Below, piece after piece: positions 45,770 to 56,040 of a stretch of 64,000 nt of DNA. A program made the position numbers and the translations under genes. How positions within the stretch are numbered: the first letter of the stretch is position 1; each line of letters opens with the position of its first letter. The stretch covers positions 1,612,001 through 1,676,000 of the forward strand of contig NZ_CP025682.1 of the NCBI RefSeq assembly GCF_002872475.1, in the 5' to 3' direction. This DNA comes from Pseudazoarcus pumilus (GTDB lineage: Bacteria > Pseudomonadota > Gammaproteobacteria > Burkholderiales > Rhodocyclaceae). The notes under the pieces are model-generated. The model was not told where the DNA came from. It made no database searches and saw only the letters and a program-made list of their open reading frames with translations.

Positions 45770-46714
45770 TCAGCCGTCCCGCTCGAGCGCGGCGAGCAGC
45801 TCGGGCACCGCCTGGAACAGGTCGGCGACCAGACCGTAGTCGGCGACCTGGAAGATCGGCGCTTCCGCATCCTTGTTGATCGCCACGATCACGCGTGACT
45901 CCTTCATGCCTGCCAGGTGCTGGATGGCGCCGGAAATTCCGACCGCCACATACAGTTCCGGCGCGACGATCTTGCCGGTCTGGCCGACCTGCAGGTCGTT
46001 GGGCACGTAACCCGCGTCGACCGCCGCGCGCGAGGCACCCAGCGCCGCGCCAAGGCGTTCGGCCAGCGGTCCGAGCACGGCCTCGAAGCGCTCGGCGCTG
46101 CCCAGCCCGCGCCCGCCCGAGACGACCACGCGCGCGCTGCCCAGTTCGGGCCGTTCGGAACGCGTGAGCTCGCGTGAGACGAAGCGCGACAACGCGAGGT
46201 CCGGCCCGGCCGCGATCGCCTCCACCGGCGCGTTCGCCGTAACCCGCGCCACCGCCTCGAACGCCGTGGGCCGCACCGTGAGCACGCGCACGGCATCCAG
46301 GCTGCGCACGCTCTCGAGCGCGTTGCCGGCATAGATCGGGCGCACGAAGGTGTCCGGGGTACACACTTCGACGACATCGCCGATCTGCGCGACACCGAGC
46401 AGCGCGGCCACGCGCGGCATCAGGTTGCGGCCAAAGGTGGTCGCCGGCGCGAGCACATGGGTGCGTCCCTCGGTCAGGGTGAGCACCAGCGCGGCCAGGT
46501 TTTCGGCCAGTTCGTGTTCATAGTGCGGCGCATCGGCGACGAGCACGCGGGCCACGCCGTCGAGTGAAGCGCCCTGCTGCGCCACTGCGGCGCAGTCGTG
46601 GCCGGCGACGAGCAGCGTGACCTCACCGCCGATCGCGCGCGCGGCGGCGATCGTCGGGGCCGTGGCCGGGCGCAGGGCGTGATTGTCGTGTTCTGCGATG
46701 ACGAGGATGTTCAC
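45770..46714 (-). CDS. etfA: Electron transfer flavoprotein alpha subunit
   Basis: FAD-binding half of ETF that carries electrons from acyl-CoA dehydrogenases to the quinone pool, 314 aa. [15 protein letters not shown] and [16 protein letters not shown] are the FAD-binding signature regions in the C-terminal half. The GTG at 46714 overlaps the etfB stop. No dehydrogenase or ETF-quinone oxidoreductase is in the window. Confidence 0.96.
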   Translation of the reverse strand: MNILVIAEHDNHALRPATAPTIAAARAIGGEVTLLVAGHDCAAVAQQGASLDGVARVLVADAPHYEHELAENLAALVLTLTEGRTHVLAPATTFGRNLMPRVAALLGVAQIGDVVEVCTPDTFVRPIYAGNALESVRSLDAVRVLTVRPTAFEAVARVTANAPVEAIAAGPDLALSRFVSRELTRSERPELGSARVVVSGGRGLGSAERFEAVLGPLAERLGAALGASRAAVDAGYVPNDLQVGQTGKIVAPELYVAVGISGAIQHLAGMKESRVIVAINKDAEAPIFQVADYGLVADLFQAVPELLAALERDG

Positions 46715-47463
46715 GGGATCACCTTGGCGTGGTTGCGCAGTCGATCGACCAGCGTCGCGACATCGGGGACGCGCTCGCCGGCGCGGCGCTGCGGCGGCTC
46801 CGCCACCCCCAGCACCTCGATGCGCGGTGTCACATCCACGCCCAGCACCTCGGGACTCGTGCGCGCCAGCGGCTTGCGCTTGGCCTTCATGATGTTGGGC
46901 AGGGTCGCGTAGCGCGGTTCGTTCAGGCGCAGGTCGGTGGTCACGACCGCCGGCAGTACCACCGAGATCGTTTCCAGCCCGCCGTCGATCTCGCGCGTGA
47001 CTTCGGCGCGCCCGTCGGCCACCATCAGCTTCGAGGCAAAGGTCGCCTGCGGCCAGCCCATCAGCGCCGCGAGCATCTGGCCGGTCTGGTTGGCGTCGTC
47101 GTCGATGGCCTGCTTGCCGCAGATCACCAGATCGGGCGCCTCCTGGCGGACGATTTCGCGCAGCAGCCTGGCCACCGCCAGCGGCTGCAGCGTGGCGCCG
47201 GTCTCCACCAGGATGGCGCGATCGGCGCCGATCGCCAGCGCCGTGCGCAGCGTTTCCTGACACGCATCCGTGCCGCAGCTGACGGCGACGACCTCGGTGG
47301 CCACGCCGGCTTCGCGCAGGCGCACGGCCTCTTCGACGGCGATCTCGTCGAAGGGGTTCATCGACATCTTGACGCCGGCCAGATCGACGCCGGTGCCGTC
47401 GGTCCGCACACGGATCTTGACGTTGTAATCGACTACGCGCTTGACGGGTACGAGGATCTTCAA
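46711..47463 (-). CDS. etfB: Electron transfer flavoprotein beta subunit
   Basis: Second half of ETF, 250 aa, binding AMP. The signature region [17 protein letters not shown] and [18 protein letters not shown] and [13 protein letters not shown] are present. TTG at 47463 is the start: homologues begin [13 protein letters not shown] and GGGAGAGAAGC lies just upstream. It overlaps the tatD stop. Transcribed with tatD and etfA. Confidence 0.95.
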   Translation of the reverse strand: MKILVPVKRVVDYNVKIRVRTDGTGVDLAGVKMSMNPFDEIAVEEAVRLREAGVATEVVAVSCGTDACQETLRTALAIGADRAILVETGATLQPLAVARLLREIVRQEAPDLVICGKQAIDDDANQTGQMLAALMGWPQATFASKLMVADGRAEVTREIDGGLETISVVLPAVVTTDLRLNEPRYATLPNIMKAKRKPLARTSPEVLGVDVTPRIEVLGVAEPPQRRAGERVPDVATLVDRLRNHAKVIP

Positions 47464-48272
47464 GCTTCTCTCCCGGAATGTTGGCCGTGCATTATCCCAT
47501 CACCCGCGTGCTCCAGTCGCGGCAGCACGGCCTGTGCATTGGTGGCCGTGGCTGCGGCCAGCTCGTCCACGCCGATGCCGCGCAGCCGCGCGATCACCGC
47601 GGCGATGCGCGGCAGGTTGGCCGGCTCGTTGGGTCGATCCTGCGCCCACTCCGGCCGGATGTCGGGCGAATCGGTCTCCAGCACGATGGACTCGAGTGGC
47701 AGTTCGGCGACGAGCCGACGGATGCGCGTGGAACCCGAGAAGGTCGCCGCGCCGCCGAATCCCAGGCGAAAACCCATGGCGCGGAAGATGTCCGCCTGCT
47801 GACGACTGCCGTTGAACGCATGGGCGATGCCACCCGGCACTTCGATGCGCCGCAACTCCTTGAGGATGGCGTCGACGGCGCGGCGCACGTGCAGGATCAC
47901 CGGCAGGCCGAAGCGGCGCGCCAGCTTGAGTTGCTCGACGAAATAGTGGCGTTGCGTGTCCGGATCGACGTCGGCGACGTAGTGATCCAGACCGATTTCG
48001 CCGACCGCCACCGCCGTGCCCTCGCCCAGACGTTCGGCGAGCACTTCGAGGTCGGCTTCGCGCGCGCGTGTCACGAACAGCGGATGGATGCCGTAGGCGT
48101 GACGCACGTCGGCGTGCGCCGCAGACAGTGCGCGTACGGCGGCGAAGTTCTCCGCCCCGACCGCCGGCACGACGAAGGCGCCCACACCGGCCGCGCGCGC
48201 CGCATCGAGCACCGCCTCGCGCCGACCGTCGAACTCGGTGACGTCCAGATGACAATGCGTGTCGATGAGCAT
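47460..48272 (-). CDS. tatD: TatD-family metal-dependent deoxyribonuclease
   Basis: Hydrolase of the TIM-barrel metallo-superfamily, 270 aa. Metal ligands are in DTHCHLD (4-10), GEIGLDHY and ETDSPDI. TatD proteins have 3'-5' DNase activity and roles in repair. It is upstream of etfB, with its stop overlapping the etfB TTG. It lies 27 bases after ppx. Confidence 0.93.
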   Translation of the reverse strand: MLIDTHCHLDVTEFDGRREAVLDAARAAGVGAFVVPAVGAENFAAVRALSAAHADVRHAYGIHPLFVTRAREADLEVLAERLGEGTAVAVGEIGLDHYVADVDPDTQRHYFVEQLKLARRFGLPVILHVRRAVDAILKELRRIEVPGGIAHAFNGSRQQADIFRAMGFRLGFGGAATFSGSTRIRRLVAELPLESIVLETDSPDIRPEWAQDRPNEPANLPRIAAVIARLRGIGVDELAAATATNAQAVLPRLEHAGDGIMHGQHSGREA

Positions 48273-48299
48273 GATGCCGGTCCTCGCGTCGCTCGCGCC

Positions 48300-49799
48300 T
48301 CAGGCAGTCGCGCGTCCCGCGTCGCGCACCTGTACGGCCAGTCCGCGCCCGACCGACAGCCACTGGTGCTGCTCGTCCTCGAGCGCGGCAGCGGTGAGCG
48401 GGCGCTGGTCGAGCCAGTCGCGTTCCAGGCGGATCGCGAAGCCGGCCGAGGTGCGCGCCAGCGACACCGGCGGCACGCCGCGCCCATCGCGCGCGCGATG
48501 CAGCAGAAAGGCCAGGCGCAGACAGGCGATCAGCAGCCAGTCGGGGCTCTCATCCGGCAGCGAGGCCACGCGCGCGAGCTTGCCGCGATGGCCCAGCGCA
48601 ATACGTGCCAGGCGGGACTGGTCCAGGCGCGAGAAGCCGGGCATGTCGGCATTGCCGAGAATGTAGGCGCTGTGCTTGTGATAGCTCGCATGGGCCACCG
48701 AGATGCCGATCTCGTGCAGGGTCGCTGCCCAGCGCAGGAAGCGGTGGTCGGGATGGTCGGGGTCGGCCGTCTCGGGGTCGAGACAGGCCAAGAGATGGCA
48801 GGCAGTGTCGGCCACGGCCGTGGCCTGGCGCGGGTCGATGCCGTAGCGCGAGACGAAGGCCGACACGGTCGCGTCGCGCAAGTCGTGATGGTGATAGCGG
48901 CCGAGCAGGTCGTAGAGCACGCCAAGACGCAGCGCGCCATCCGAGAACACCATGCGCTCGATGCCGAACTCCTTGAACACCGCGGACATGATCGAGAAGC
49001 CGCCGAGGATGACCGGCACGCGATCGTCCTTGAGCCCGACGAGCTTGACGCGATCGAGCCGCCCGGCACGCAGCAGTGCGTTGCGCATGCGCTCCAGCCC
49101 TTCGACGGTGATCGCGCCCTCGGCCCAGCCGTTCTGCTCGAGCACGTCGATCAGCGCCTTGGCCGAGCCGCTCGACCCCACCGCCACTTCCCAGCCGGCC
49201 TCGCGATAGGGCAAGGCGATGGTCTGCAGTTCGCTGCGCGCGGCCAGTTCGGCCTCGCGCAGGAACTCCCGCGTGATGCGTCCGCCCGGGAAGAAGTTCA
49301 GGCTGTAGCCCACGCAGCCCATGTAGAGCGATTCGAGCAGGATGGGTTCGAAACTCTTGCCGATGATCAGCTCGGTCGACCCACCCCCGATGTCCACGAC
49401 CAGTTGCTGACGATGCGGTTCGGGGAGCGTGTGCGCCACGCCGACGTAGATCAGGCGCGCCTCCTCGCGGCCCGAGATGACCTCGATCGGCACACCGAGC
49501 ACTTCTTCTGCCTGCTCGAGAAAGACACGTGCGTTCTTGGCCACGCGCAGCGTGTTGGTCGCCACGGCACGTACCGCCTCGGGCGGAAAGCCGCGCAGAC
49601 GTTCGTTGAAGCGACTCAGCGCATCGAAACCGCGCTGCAGGGCGGCCGCATCGAGCAGCTTGTCGGCGGTCAGTCCGGCGGCCAGGCGCACAGGCTCCTT
49701 GATGCCGTCGAGCGGGTAGATCTGATCGTTGACGATCTTGCCCACCTGCAGCCGGAAGCTGTTCGAACCGAGGTCGATCGCAGCGATCAGTTCATGCAT
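48300..49799 (-). CDS. ppx: Exopolyphosphatase (Ppx/GppA)
   Basis: Releases phosphate from polyphosphate or the gamma phosphate of pppGpp, 499 aa. ASKHA fold motifs AAIDLGSNSFRLQVG (6-20) and VDIGGGSTELIIG (near 137-149) bind phosphate. The C-terminal HD-like helical domain starts near 310. It is divergent from ppk1, so polyphosphate synthesis and breakdown share a promoter region. GppA activity cannot be excluded. Confidence 0.93.
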   Translation of the reverse strand: MHELIAAIDLGSNSFRLQVGKIVNDQIYPLDGIKEPVRLAAGLTADKLLDAAALQRGFDALSRFNERLRGFPPEAVRAVATNTLRVAKNARVFLEQAEEVLGVPIEVISGREEARLIYVGVAHTLPEPHRQQLVVDIGGGSTELIIGKSFEPILLESLYMGCVGYSLNFFPGGRITREFLREAELAARSELQTIALPYREAGWEVAVGSSGSAKALIDVLEQNGWAEGAITVEGLERMRNALLRAGRLDRVKLVGLKDDRVPVILGGFSIMSAVFKEFGIERMVFSDGALRLGVLYDLLGRYHHHDLRDATVSAFVSRYGIDPRQATAVADTACHLLACLDPETADPDHPDHRFLRWAATLHEIGISVAHASYHKHSAYILGNADMPGFSRLDQSRLARIALGHRGKLARVASLPDESPDWLLIACLRLAFLLHRARDGRGVPPVSLARTSAGFAIRLERDWLDQRPLTAAALEDEQHQWLSVGRGLAVQVRDAGRATA

Positions 49800-49842
49800 G
49801 ATGTTCGGATAGGTGCCGGAAAGGCGGAATTCGGATGGGCGG

Positions 49843-49848
49843 ATTCTA
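49843..49848 (-). promoter_or_regulatory. Candidate -10 element for ppx
   Basis: TAGAAT on the minus strand, 43 bases before the ppx ATG. No -35 match. Confidence 0.4.
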
Positions 49849-49924
49849 ACATCCGGGCCGCCGCGCCCGGCGCTCGACCGCGCATCCTTGGCGGCGCTGA
49901 GGTAAGCTTGGACGCATCATGCCG

Positions 49925-49942
49925 GTGTCACCGAAGTGTAAT
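49925..49942 (+). promoter_or_regulatory. Pho-box-like direct repeat upstream of ppk1
   Basis: GTGTCAC-CGAA-GTGTAAT: two 7-base repeats at 11-base spacing, resembling CTGTCAT-N4-CTGTCAT. It is 53 bases before ATG 49996. Positions 2-4 of both repeats match exactly, and the second half has mismatches. Confidence 0.45.
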
Positions 49943-49995
49943 CTTCATGCCGCACGATGGCCGGCCGCAAGCCGGCACGAAACTCCGGAACCACG

Positions 49996-52077
49996 ATGAA
50001 ACTGCCTCCGCGAACCCAGAACTTCCCGTCCGAGCACTTCCTCAACCGCGAGCTGTCTCTGCTGCAGTTCCAGCGGCGCGTGCTCGCCCAGGCGGCCGAC
50101 CGCGACATGCCGCTGCTCGAGCGCCTGCGCTTTCTGTGCATCGTCTCGAGCAATCTCGACGAGTTCTTCGAGATTCGCGTATCCGGCATCAAGGAGCAGA
50201 TCCGTCTGGGCATCCGCACGCCGGGCATTGACGGGCTCACGCCGGAGGAACTGCTTAGCCGCGTCAGCAAGGAAGTGCATTCGCTGATCGCCGACCAGTA
50301 CGAACTGCTCAACGACGACATCCTGCCCGCGCTCGAGCGCGAAGGGGTGGTGTTCCTGCGTCGCGGGGAATGGAGCGAAGCGCAGAACACCTGGATCGAG
50401 GAGTACTTCGACCGCGAGGTCATCCCGGTGCTCACGCCGATCGGCCTGGACCAGGCTCACCCGTTTCCGCGCGTGCTCAACAAGAGTCTGAACTTCGCCG
50501 TCGAGCTCGAAGGGCGCGACGCCTTCGGGCGCGACTCGGGCGCGGCCATCGTGCAGGCGCCGCGCGCACTGCCGCGCGTGATCCGTTTGCCGCGCGAGAT
50601 CTGCGAACACGAGTACACCTTCGTCTTCCTCTCCTCGGTGATGCACGCCAACGCCAACAAGCTGTTTACCGGCATGCGCGTGCTCGGCTGCTACCAGTTC
50701 CGTCTGACGCGCAACTCCGACCTGTTCGTCGACGAGGAAGAGGTCGAGAGCCTGATGGCCTCGCTCAAGGGCGAGTTGCAGCAGCGCCACTTCGGCGACG
50801 CGGTGCGCCTGGAGATCGCCGACACCTGCTCGGACGAGATGGAGCAGTTCCTGCTGCACCAGTTCCGCCTGTCCGAGGGCGACGTCTATCGCACGCCTGG
50901 CATCGTCAACCTGGTGCGCCTGATGCAGGTACCCGACTGGGTCAACCGGCCGGATCTGAGTTTCGCACCGTTCACGCCGGGCATGCCGCGCGGCATCGAC
51001 CCCAAGCGCGGCGACATCTTCGCAGCGATCCGCCGTCAGGACGTGCTGCTGCACCATCCCTTCCAGAGCTTCGAGCCTGTCATCCAGATCCTGCGCGAGG
51101 CGGTCGACGATCCGCAGGTGCTGGCGATCAAGATGACCGTGTATCGCACCGGCACCGAATCGGTGCTGATGGAACTGCTCGCGCGGGCCGCGCAGAAGGG
51201 CAAGGAAGTCACGGTGGTGCTCGAGCTGATGGCGCGCTTCGACGAGGAAGCCAACATCACGCTCGCCAACCGCCTCGAGGAAGTCGGTGCGCACGTCGTC
51301 TATGGCGTGGTCGGCTACAAGACCCACGCCAAGATGCTGATGGTGGTGCGCCGCGAGAGCGGGCGTTTGATGCGCTACGTGCACCTTGGCACCGGCAACT
51401 ACCACCCGCGCACCACGCGCTTCTACACCGACTACGGCCTGATGACCTGCAACGAGGAGATCGGCGCCGACGTCGCCGAGGTCTTCAAGCAACTCACCGG
51501 CCTGGGCAAGGCGAGCACGCTGCGTCACCTGTGGCAGGCCCCGTTCGCGCTGCAGCAGAACGTGGTGGCGGCCATTCACGCCGAAGCCGAGGCCGCGCGT
51601 GCCGGGCGCAAGAGCCGCATCATGGTCAAGGTCAATGCGCTGCTCGAACCCGAAACCATCGAGGCGCTGTATGCCGCTTCGCAGGCCGGCGTACCCATCG
51701 ACCTGATCGTGCGCGGCCCGTGCGCGCTGCGACCTGGCGTGCCGGGGCTGTCGGAGAACATCCGCGTGCGCTCCATCGTCGGGCGCTTTCTCGAACATCA
51801 CCGCATCTTCCACTTCCATGCCGGCGGCGAGGACAGGGTCTATCTGTCGAGCGCCGACTGGATGGATCGCAACTTCTTCCGCCGCATCGAGATCGCCTTT
51901 CCGGTGCTCGACCCCAAGCTGCGCCGACGCGTGCTGCGCGAAGGGCTGCGCGCCTATGTCGCCGACAACTCCCAGGCCTGGGAGATGCTCGCCGACGGCC
52001 GCTACCGCCGCAAGCATGCGCGCGGCGCCAGACGCTCGGCCCAGCAGATGCTGCTGCAGGAACTGGCTTCGGGCTGA
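49996..52077 (+). CDS. ppk1: Polyphosphate kinase 1
   Basis: Forms polyphosphate from ATP, 693 aa. The N-terminal all-helical domain, then the head and two phospholipase D-like catalytic domains are recognised. His463 in YVHLGTGNY matches the autophosphorylated His of E. coli PPK, and His470 follows. The conserved motifs FEIRVSGIKEQ, HAKMLMVVRRESG and RGPCALRPG are present. ATG 49996 has CGGAA upstream; an in-frame ATG at 49957 would add 13 residues. It converges with relA. Confidence 0.95.
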   Translation: MKLPPRTQNFPSEHFLNRELSLLQFQRRVLAQAADRDMPLLERLRFLCIVSSNLDEFFEIRVSGIKEQIRLGIRTPGIDGLTPEELLSRVSKEVHSLIADQYELLNDDILPALEREGVVFLRRGEWSEAQNTWIEEYFDREVIPVLTPIGLDQAHPFPRVLNKSLNFAVELEGRDAFGRDSGAAIVQAPRALPRVIRLPREICEHEYTFVFLSSVMHANANKLFTGMRVLGCYQFRLTRNSDLFVDEEEVESLMASLKGELQQRHFGDAVRLEIADTCSDEMEQFLLHQFRLSEGDVYRTPGIVNLVRLMQVPDWVNRPDLSFAPFTPGMPRGIDPKRGDIFAAIRRQDVLLHHPFQSFEPVIQILREAVDDPQVLAIKMTVYRTGTESVLMELLARAAQKGKEVTVVLELMARFDEEANITLANRLEEVGAHVVYGVVGYKTHAKMLMVVRRESGRLMRYVHLGTGNYHPRTTRFYTDYGLMTCNEEIGADVAEVFKQLTGLGKASTLRHLWQAPFALQQNVVAAIHAEAEAARAGRKSRIMVKVNALLEPETIEALYAASQAGVPIDLIVRGPCALRPGVPGLSENIRVRSIVGRFLEHHRIFHFHAGGEDRVYLSSADWMDRNFFRRIEIAFPVLDPKLRRRVLREGLRAYVADNSQAWEMLADGRYRRKHARGARRSAQQMLLQELASG

Positions 52078-52086
52078 CGCGCCCGC

Positions 52087-54288
52087 CTACTTGCGGCGCG
52101 CGTCGATGACGCCGCCGACGCCGCGGATCAGGCCGATGGCGTGCTGGATCTGTGCCACGCCGGCGACTTCGAAGGTAAAGCACATGTGGGCACGCCCCTT
52201 CTTGGTCAGCGTATTGACCGCGGTGACGTTGATGCGCTCGCGCGACAGTACGTCGGAGATGTCGCGCAGCAGTCCCTGACGATCGCTCGCCTCGACGCTG
52301 ACGTCCACCGGGAACACCGTCTGTGGCCCCTTGAACGCATCCTCGCCCCATTCGGCCTCGATCACGCGCTCGGGCTCCTGACGCACCAGGTTCTGGAACG
52401 ACGGGCAGTCCACGCGGTGGATGGATACGCCGCGACCGCGCGTGATGAAGCCCTGGATCGCGTCCGGCGGCGCCGGCTTGCAGCAGCGCCCGAGCGAGGT
52501 CAGCAGCTTGCCCACGCCGACGATCAAGACCTTGCCGCTGGCGCCGCCCGAGCGGCTGCGCCCGACGACGATGCCCGCGTCAGCCTCGGCAGGCGGTGCC
52601 TCGGCCGCGCCGCGCAACGCGTTGTGCACGGCACGCGCGCCGATCTCGCCGCGGCCGGCAGCGACGAACATTACGTCGGCATTGCGAAAACCGAGGCGCT
52701 CGGCCAGATCCTCGATATTGACCTGGGTCTGACCCTCGCGCTGCAACTCCTTGATCACGAAGCTGCGCCCGCGCGCGAGCATTTCGGATTCCTCGAGCTG
52801 ACTGAAGTACTGGCGAATCTTGCTGCGCGCGCGGTGCGTCGTGGCGTAGCCCTGCTGCGGGTTGAGCCAGTCGCGCGAGGGGCCGCCCTCCTTGGCCGCG
52901 ACGATCTCCACCGTCTGCCCGCTCGCCAGCTGCGTGTTCAGCGGCACCAGCTGGCCGTCGACCTTGGCGCCGCGGCAACGGTGGCCGACGTCCGTGTGCA
53001 GGCGATAGGCGAAGTCCACCGGCGTCGCCCCGCGCGGCAGGTCGATCACGCGCCCGGCGGGGGTGAGCAGATAGATGGTGTCGTCGAGGGCGGCGCGGCG
53101 CGACTGCTCGATCCAGTCGGCGCTGCCGGCGATCTCGTCGCGCCACGACAGCAGGCTGCGCAGCAGCGCGATCTTCTCGTCGTAGGCCTCGGCCGCGCCA
53201 CCGCCTTCCTTGTAACGCCAGTGCGCGGCCACGCCGAACTCGGCATGGCGATGCATCTCGTGGGTGCGGATCTGCACCTCGAGCGCGCGTCCGTCGCCCG
53301 CGCGCACCGCGGTGTGCAGCGATTGGTAGTTGTTGCCCTTGGGCTTGCTGATGTAGTCGTCGTACTCCTCCGGGATTGGCTCCCACAGGCGGTTGACGAT
53401 GTCGAGGACCTTGTAGCAGTGGTTGACCTTGCGCACCAGCACGCGCACCGCGCGGATGTCGTAGACCTGCTCGAAGTCGAGCTTCTTGTGCCGCATCTTG
53501 TTGTAGATGCTGTAGATGTGCTTGGGTCGCCCGTACAGGTCGGCGTCGATACCGGCCGCGTCGAGCTCGCGCCGCAGCGCTGCCAGCGCCTCGTCGATGA
53601 AGGCCTCGCGCTCGGCGCGACGCTCGTCGAGCTTGCGCGCAATCTGCTTGTAGGTGGCGGGCTCGAGGAAACGGAAGGACAGATCCTCGAGCTCCCACTT
53701 GAGCTGGCCCACGCCCAGACGGTTGGCCAGCGGCGCATACAGATCGAGCGATTCACGCGCGAGCTCGTCGGACACCGGGCTCCTGGTGTCGGCATGGTGG
53801 CGCAGGGTCTGGGTGCGCGAGGCCAGACGCAGCAGCACGACGCGGATGTCGGCGGCCATCGCCAGCAGCATCTTGCGCAGCGACTCGGTCTGCGCATGCA
53901 CATCAGGCGCCTCGGACTTTCCGCGCATGCGCGTGACCACGCGCAGGCCGTTGAGCTTGCGCAGCCCCTCGACGATGCCGGCCACGGCGTCGCCGAAACG
54001 CTGCGCAACCTGTTCCAGACTGCCGGTGCGATACACCGGCACGGCGAACAGGATGGCGGCAATGCGCGCCTCGGCGTCCAGGCGCAGCGAACTGCTGATC
54101 AGCGCCATGCCCAGCGCGTGGGTCCACACCGATTCGCCGGTGCCGAGCACCTCGTCGCCATAGATGTCGCGGGCAAGCGTCAGCGCCGACTCGATGTCCT
54201 CGCGGGCGTCGGCCTCGAGGCCCTCGACGAGCAGTTCGATCGGCGCGGATTGGGCGTCCGGAGATACGGCGTGAGTGACGGAAACCAT
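52087..54288 (-). CDS. relA: (p)ppGpp synthetase RelA
   Basis: Ribosome-associated stringent-response synthetase, 733 aa. The N-terminal hydrolase domain is degenerate: the HD residues are gone (AAILFAVP where HDVVED is usual). The synthetase domain has EYDD at 308-311, the EXDD form of Mg-dependent monofunctional RelA rather than RXKD. TGS (about 385-450), helical, a Cys-rich region (GRCCKP) and ACT follow. No spoT is in the window. The start ATG is 54288. Confidence 0.95.
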   Translation of the reverse strand: MVSVTHAVSPDAQSAPIELLVEGLEADAREDIESALTLARDIYGDEVLGTGESVWTHALGMALISSSLRLDAEARIAAILFAVPVYRTGSLEQVAQRFGDAVAGIVEGLRKLNGLRVVTRMRGKSEAPDVHAQTESLRKMLLAMAADIRVVLLRLASRTQTLRHHADTRSPVSDELARESLDLYAPLANRLGVGQLKWELEDLSFRFLEPATYKQIARKLDERRAEREAFIDEALAALRRELDAAGIDADLYGRPKHIYSIYNKMRHKKLDFEQVYDIRAVRVLVRKVNHCYKVLDIVNRLWEPIPEEYDDYISKPKGNNYQSLHTAVRAGDGRALEVQIRTHEMHRHAEFGVAAHWRYKEGGGAAEAYDEKIALLRSLLSWRDEIAGSADWIEQSRRAALDDTIYLLTPAGRVIDLPRGATPVDFAYRLHTDVGHRCRGAKVDGQLVPLNTQLASGQTVEIVAAKEGGPSRDWLNPQQGYATTHRARSKIRQYFSQLEESEMLARGRSFVIKELQREGQTQVNIEDLAERLGFRNADVMFVAAGRGEIGARAVHNALRGAAEAPPAEADAGIVVGRSRSGGASGKVLIVGVGKLLTSLGRCCKPAPPDAIQGFITRGRGVSIHRVDCPSFQNLVRQEPERVIEAEWGEDAFKGPQTVFPVDVSVEASDRQGLLRDISDVLSRERINVTAVNTLTKKGRAHMCFTFEVAGVAQIQHAIGLIRGVGGVIDARRK

Positions 54289-54392
54289 GTCGACGATTAT
54301 CCCACAAGCGCCGGCCCCCGGCCGTGGGCTCCGTGCGACCCCCGCCGCGATATGCGATCATCCGGGGCCGCATCCAGCCCCGCCTTCGTCCA

Positions 54393-55283
54393 ATGCGCAC
54401 GCCCACTCCGAGCCCCTATCTGTTGCTGACCCTGACCGTGCTGTTCTGGTCCGGCAACATGGTGGTCGGCCGCGGCATCCACGAGTCGGTGCCGCCGATC
54501 GCGCTCGCATTCTGGCGCTGGAGCATCGCGCTGGCCTGCGTGGCGCCGCTCGCCCTGCCCCATCTGCGCGCCGAATGGCCGCTGATCCGTCGCCACTGGC
54601 GCGCCCTGGTAGCGCTCGGGCTGCTCGGCGTGGGCGGCTACAACACGCTCGTCTATGTGGCGCTGGAATACACCACGGCGACCAATGCATCGCTGCTCAA
54701 CTCCTTCATTCCGATCGCGACGATTGCACTGGCCTTCGCGCTGCTGGGGCGACGCCTGAGCCGCGTCGAGGCCATCGGCGCGATGATCTCGCTCGCCGGC
54801 GTGCTGACCATCGTCGCGCGTGGTGACGTCGGCACCCTGCTCGCGCTCACGCTCAACCGCGGCGACCTTTGGATGATCGTCGCGGTGATGGTGTGGGGGT
54901 TGTATACGGTCGGCCTGCACTGGCGTCCGGCGATTCATCCGATGCTCTTCTTCGCCGTGTGCGCGCTGGTCGGCCTGAGCGCGCTGGCGCCGCTGTACGT
55001 GCTGGAGCTGGCCTCCGGTGCGCGCATCGAGTTGAGCGCGCGTGCGCTCGCCGCGATCGGCTATGTGGGTGTGTTCGCCGGATTTCTCGGTCATGTCTTC
55101 TACAATGCCGGCGTACGCGCCGTCGGTCCCAGCCAGGGCTCGCTGTTCATTCACCTGATGCCGGTCTTCGGTACCGCGCTGGCCGCGGTTTTCCTCGGCG
55201 AGCGCCCGCAGTGGTACCACTTCGCCGGCATCGGCCTGATCCTGTCGGGCATCTACCTGACCACGCGCTACCGCCGTGCTTGA
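54393..55283 (+). CDS. EamA/DMT-family drug or metabolite exporter
   Basis: A 296-aa membrane protein with about ten helices forming two EamA repeats (about 5-140 and 150-290). NTLVYVALEYTTATNASLL and GLILSGIYLTTR are typical segments. The substrate cannot be told. ATG 54393 begins at the first helix; the upstream frame is not needed. Its last eight bases overlap the mtfA GTG start. Confidence 0.88.
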   Translation: MRTPTPSPYLLLTLTVLFWSGNMVVGRGIHESVPPIALAFWRWSIALACVAPLALPHLRAEWPLIRRHWRALVALGLLGVGGYNTLVYVALEYTTATNASLLNSFIPIATIALAFALLGRRLSRVEAIGAMISLAGVLTIVARGDVGTLLALTLNRGDLWMIVAVMVWGLYTVGLHWRPAIHPMLFFAVCALVGLSALAPLYVLELASGARIELSARALAAIGYVGVFAGFLGHVFYNAGVRAVGPSQGSLFIHLMPVFGTALAAVFLGERPQWYHFAGIGLILSGIYLTTRYRRA

Positions 55284-56040
55284 ACTGCTGCGTCGCTGGC
55301 TGGGTCGTCACCGCCCGCAGATCCCCCCCGAAACCTGGCAACGCGTCGAGGCGCGCCTGCCCTTTCTCGAATTTCTGGAGACGCACGAGCGCGCTCGCCT
55401 GCGCGAGCTGGCCACCGGTGTGCTCGCGCACAAGCAGTTCCATGGCGCACACGAGTTCGCACTGGATGACGACATGATGCTGGCCATCGCCCTGCAGGCT
55501 GCGCTGCCGGTGTATCGGCTGGGACTGGACGCGTATCGCGGTTGGGTCGGCATCGTCGTTTATCCGGGCGACATCGTGATCCCGCGCAGCGAAGTCGACG
55601 AGGCGGGCATCGTGCACGAGTTCGACGACGAGGTGCTGGGCGAGGCCTGGGAGGCCGGGCCTGTGTTGCTGTCCTGGCATGACGACGAGGGCCGGCCCGA
55701 TGGTGTCAACGTGGTGATTCACGAGTTCGCGCACAAGCTCGACATGGCCAATGGCGGTGCCGACGGCCTGCCGCCGCTGCCCGCCGGCATGTCGGTCGAG
55801 GCCTGGGCGCGCGACTTCGGCGCAGCCTACGAGGCGCTGTGTCGGCAGGTCGACATGGGCCTGCCGACGATGCTCGACCCGTACGCGGCGGAACATCCGG
55901 CCGAGTTCTTCGCCGTGGCCTCCGAAGCCTTCTTCGAGACCCCGCAGGCCTTGCGCGCCGCCTATCCGGCGGTGTACGCGCAACTGGCGCGCTTCTTCGG
56001 CCTGGATCCCGCCGCGAATCTGGAGCGACGTGCGAGCTGA
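55276..56040 (+). CDS. mtfA: Zinc peptidase MtfA (M90)
   Basis: A cytosolic zinc aminopeptidase, 254 aa. In E. coli it binds the repressor Mlc. HEFAH (149-153) is the HExxH metal motif, with the conserved VVIHEFAHKLDMANG and HPAEFFAVASEAFFE carrying the third ligand. The GTG at 55276 overlaps the exporter gene by eight bases. No Mlc is in the window, so a different partner is possible. Confidence 0.9.
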   Translation: MLELLRRWLGRHRPQIPPETWQRVEARLPFLEFLETHERARLRELATGVLAHKQFHGAHEFALDDDMMLAIALQAALPVYRLGLDAYRGWVGIVVYPGDIVIPRSEVDEAGIVHEFDDEVLGEAWEAGPVLLSWHDDEGRPDGVNVVIHEFAHKLDMANGGADGLPPLPAGMSVEAWARDFGAAYEALCRQVDMGLPTMLDPYAAEHPAEFFAVASEAFFETPQALRAAYPAVYAQLARFFGLDPAANLERRAS

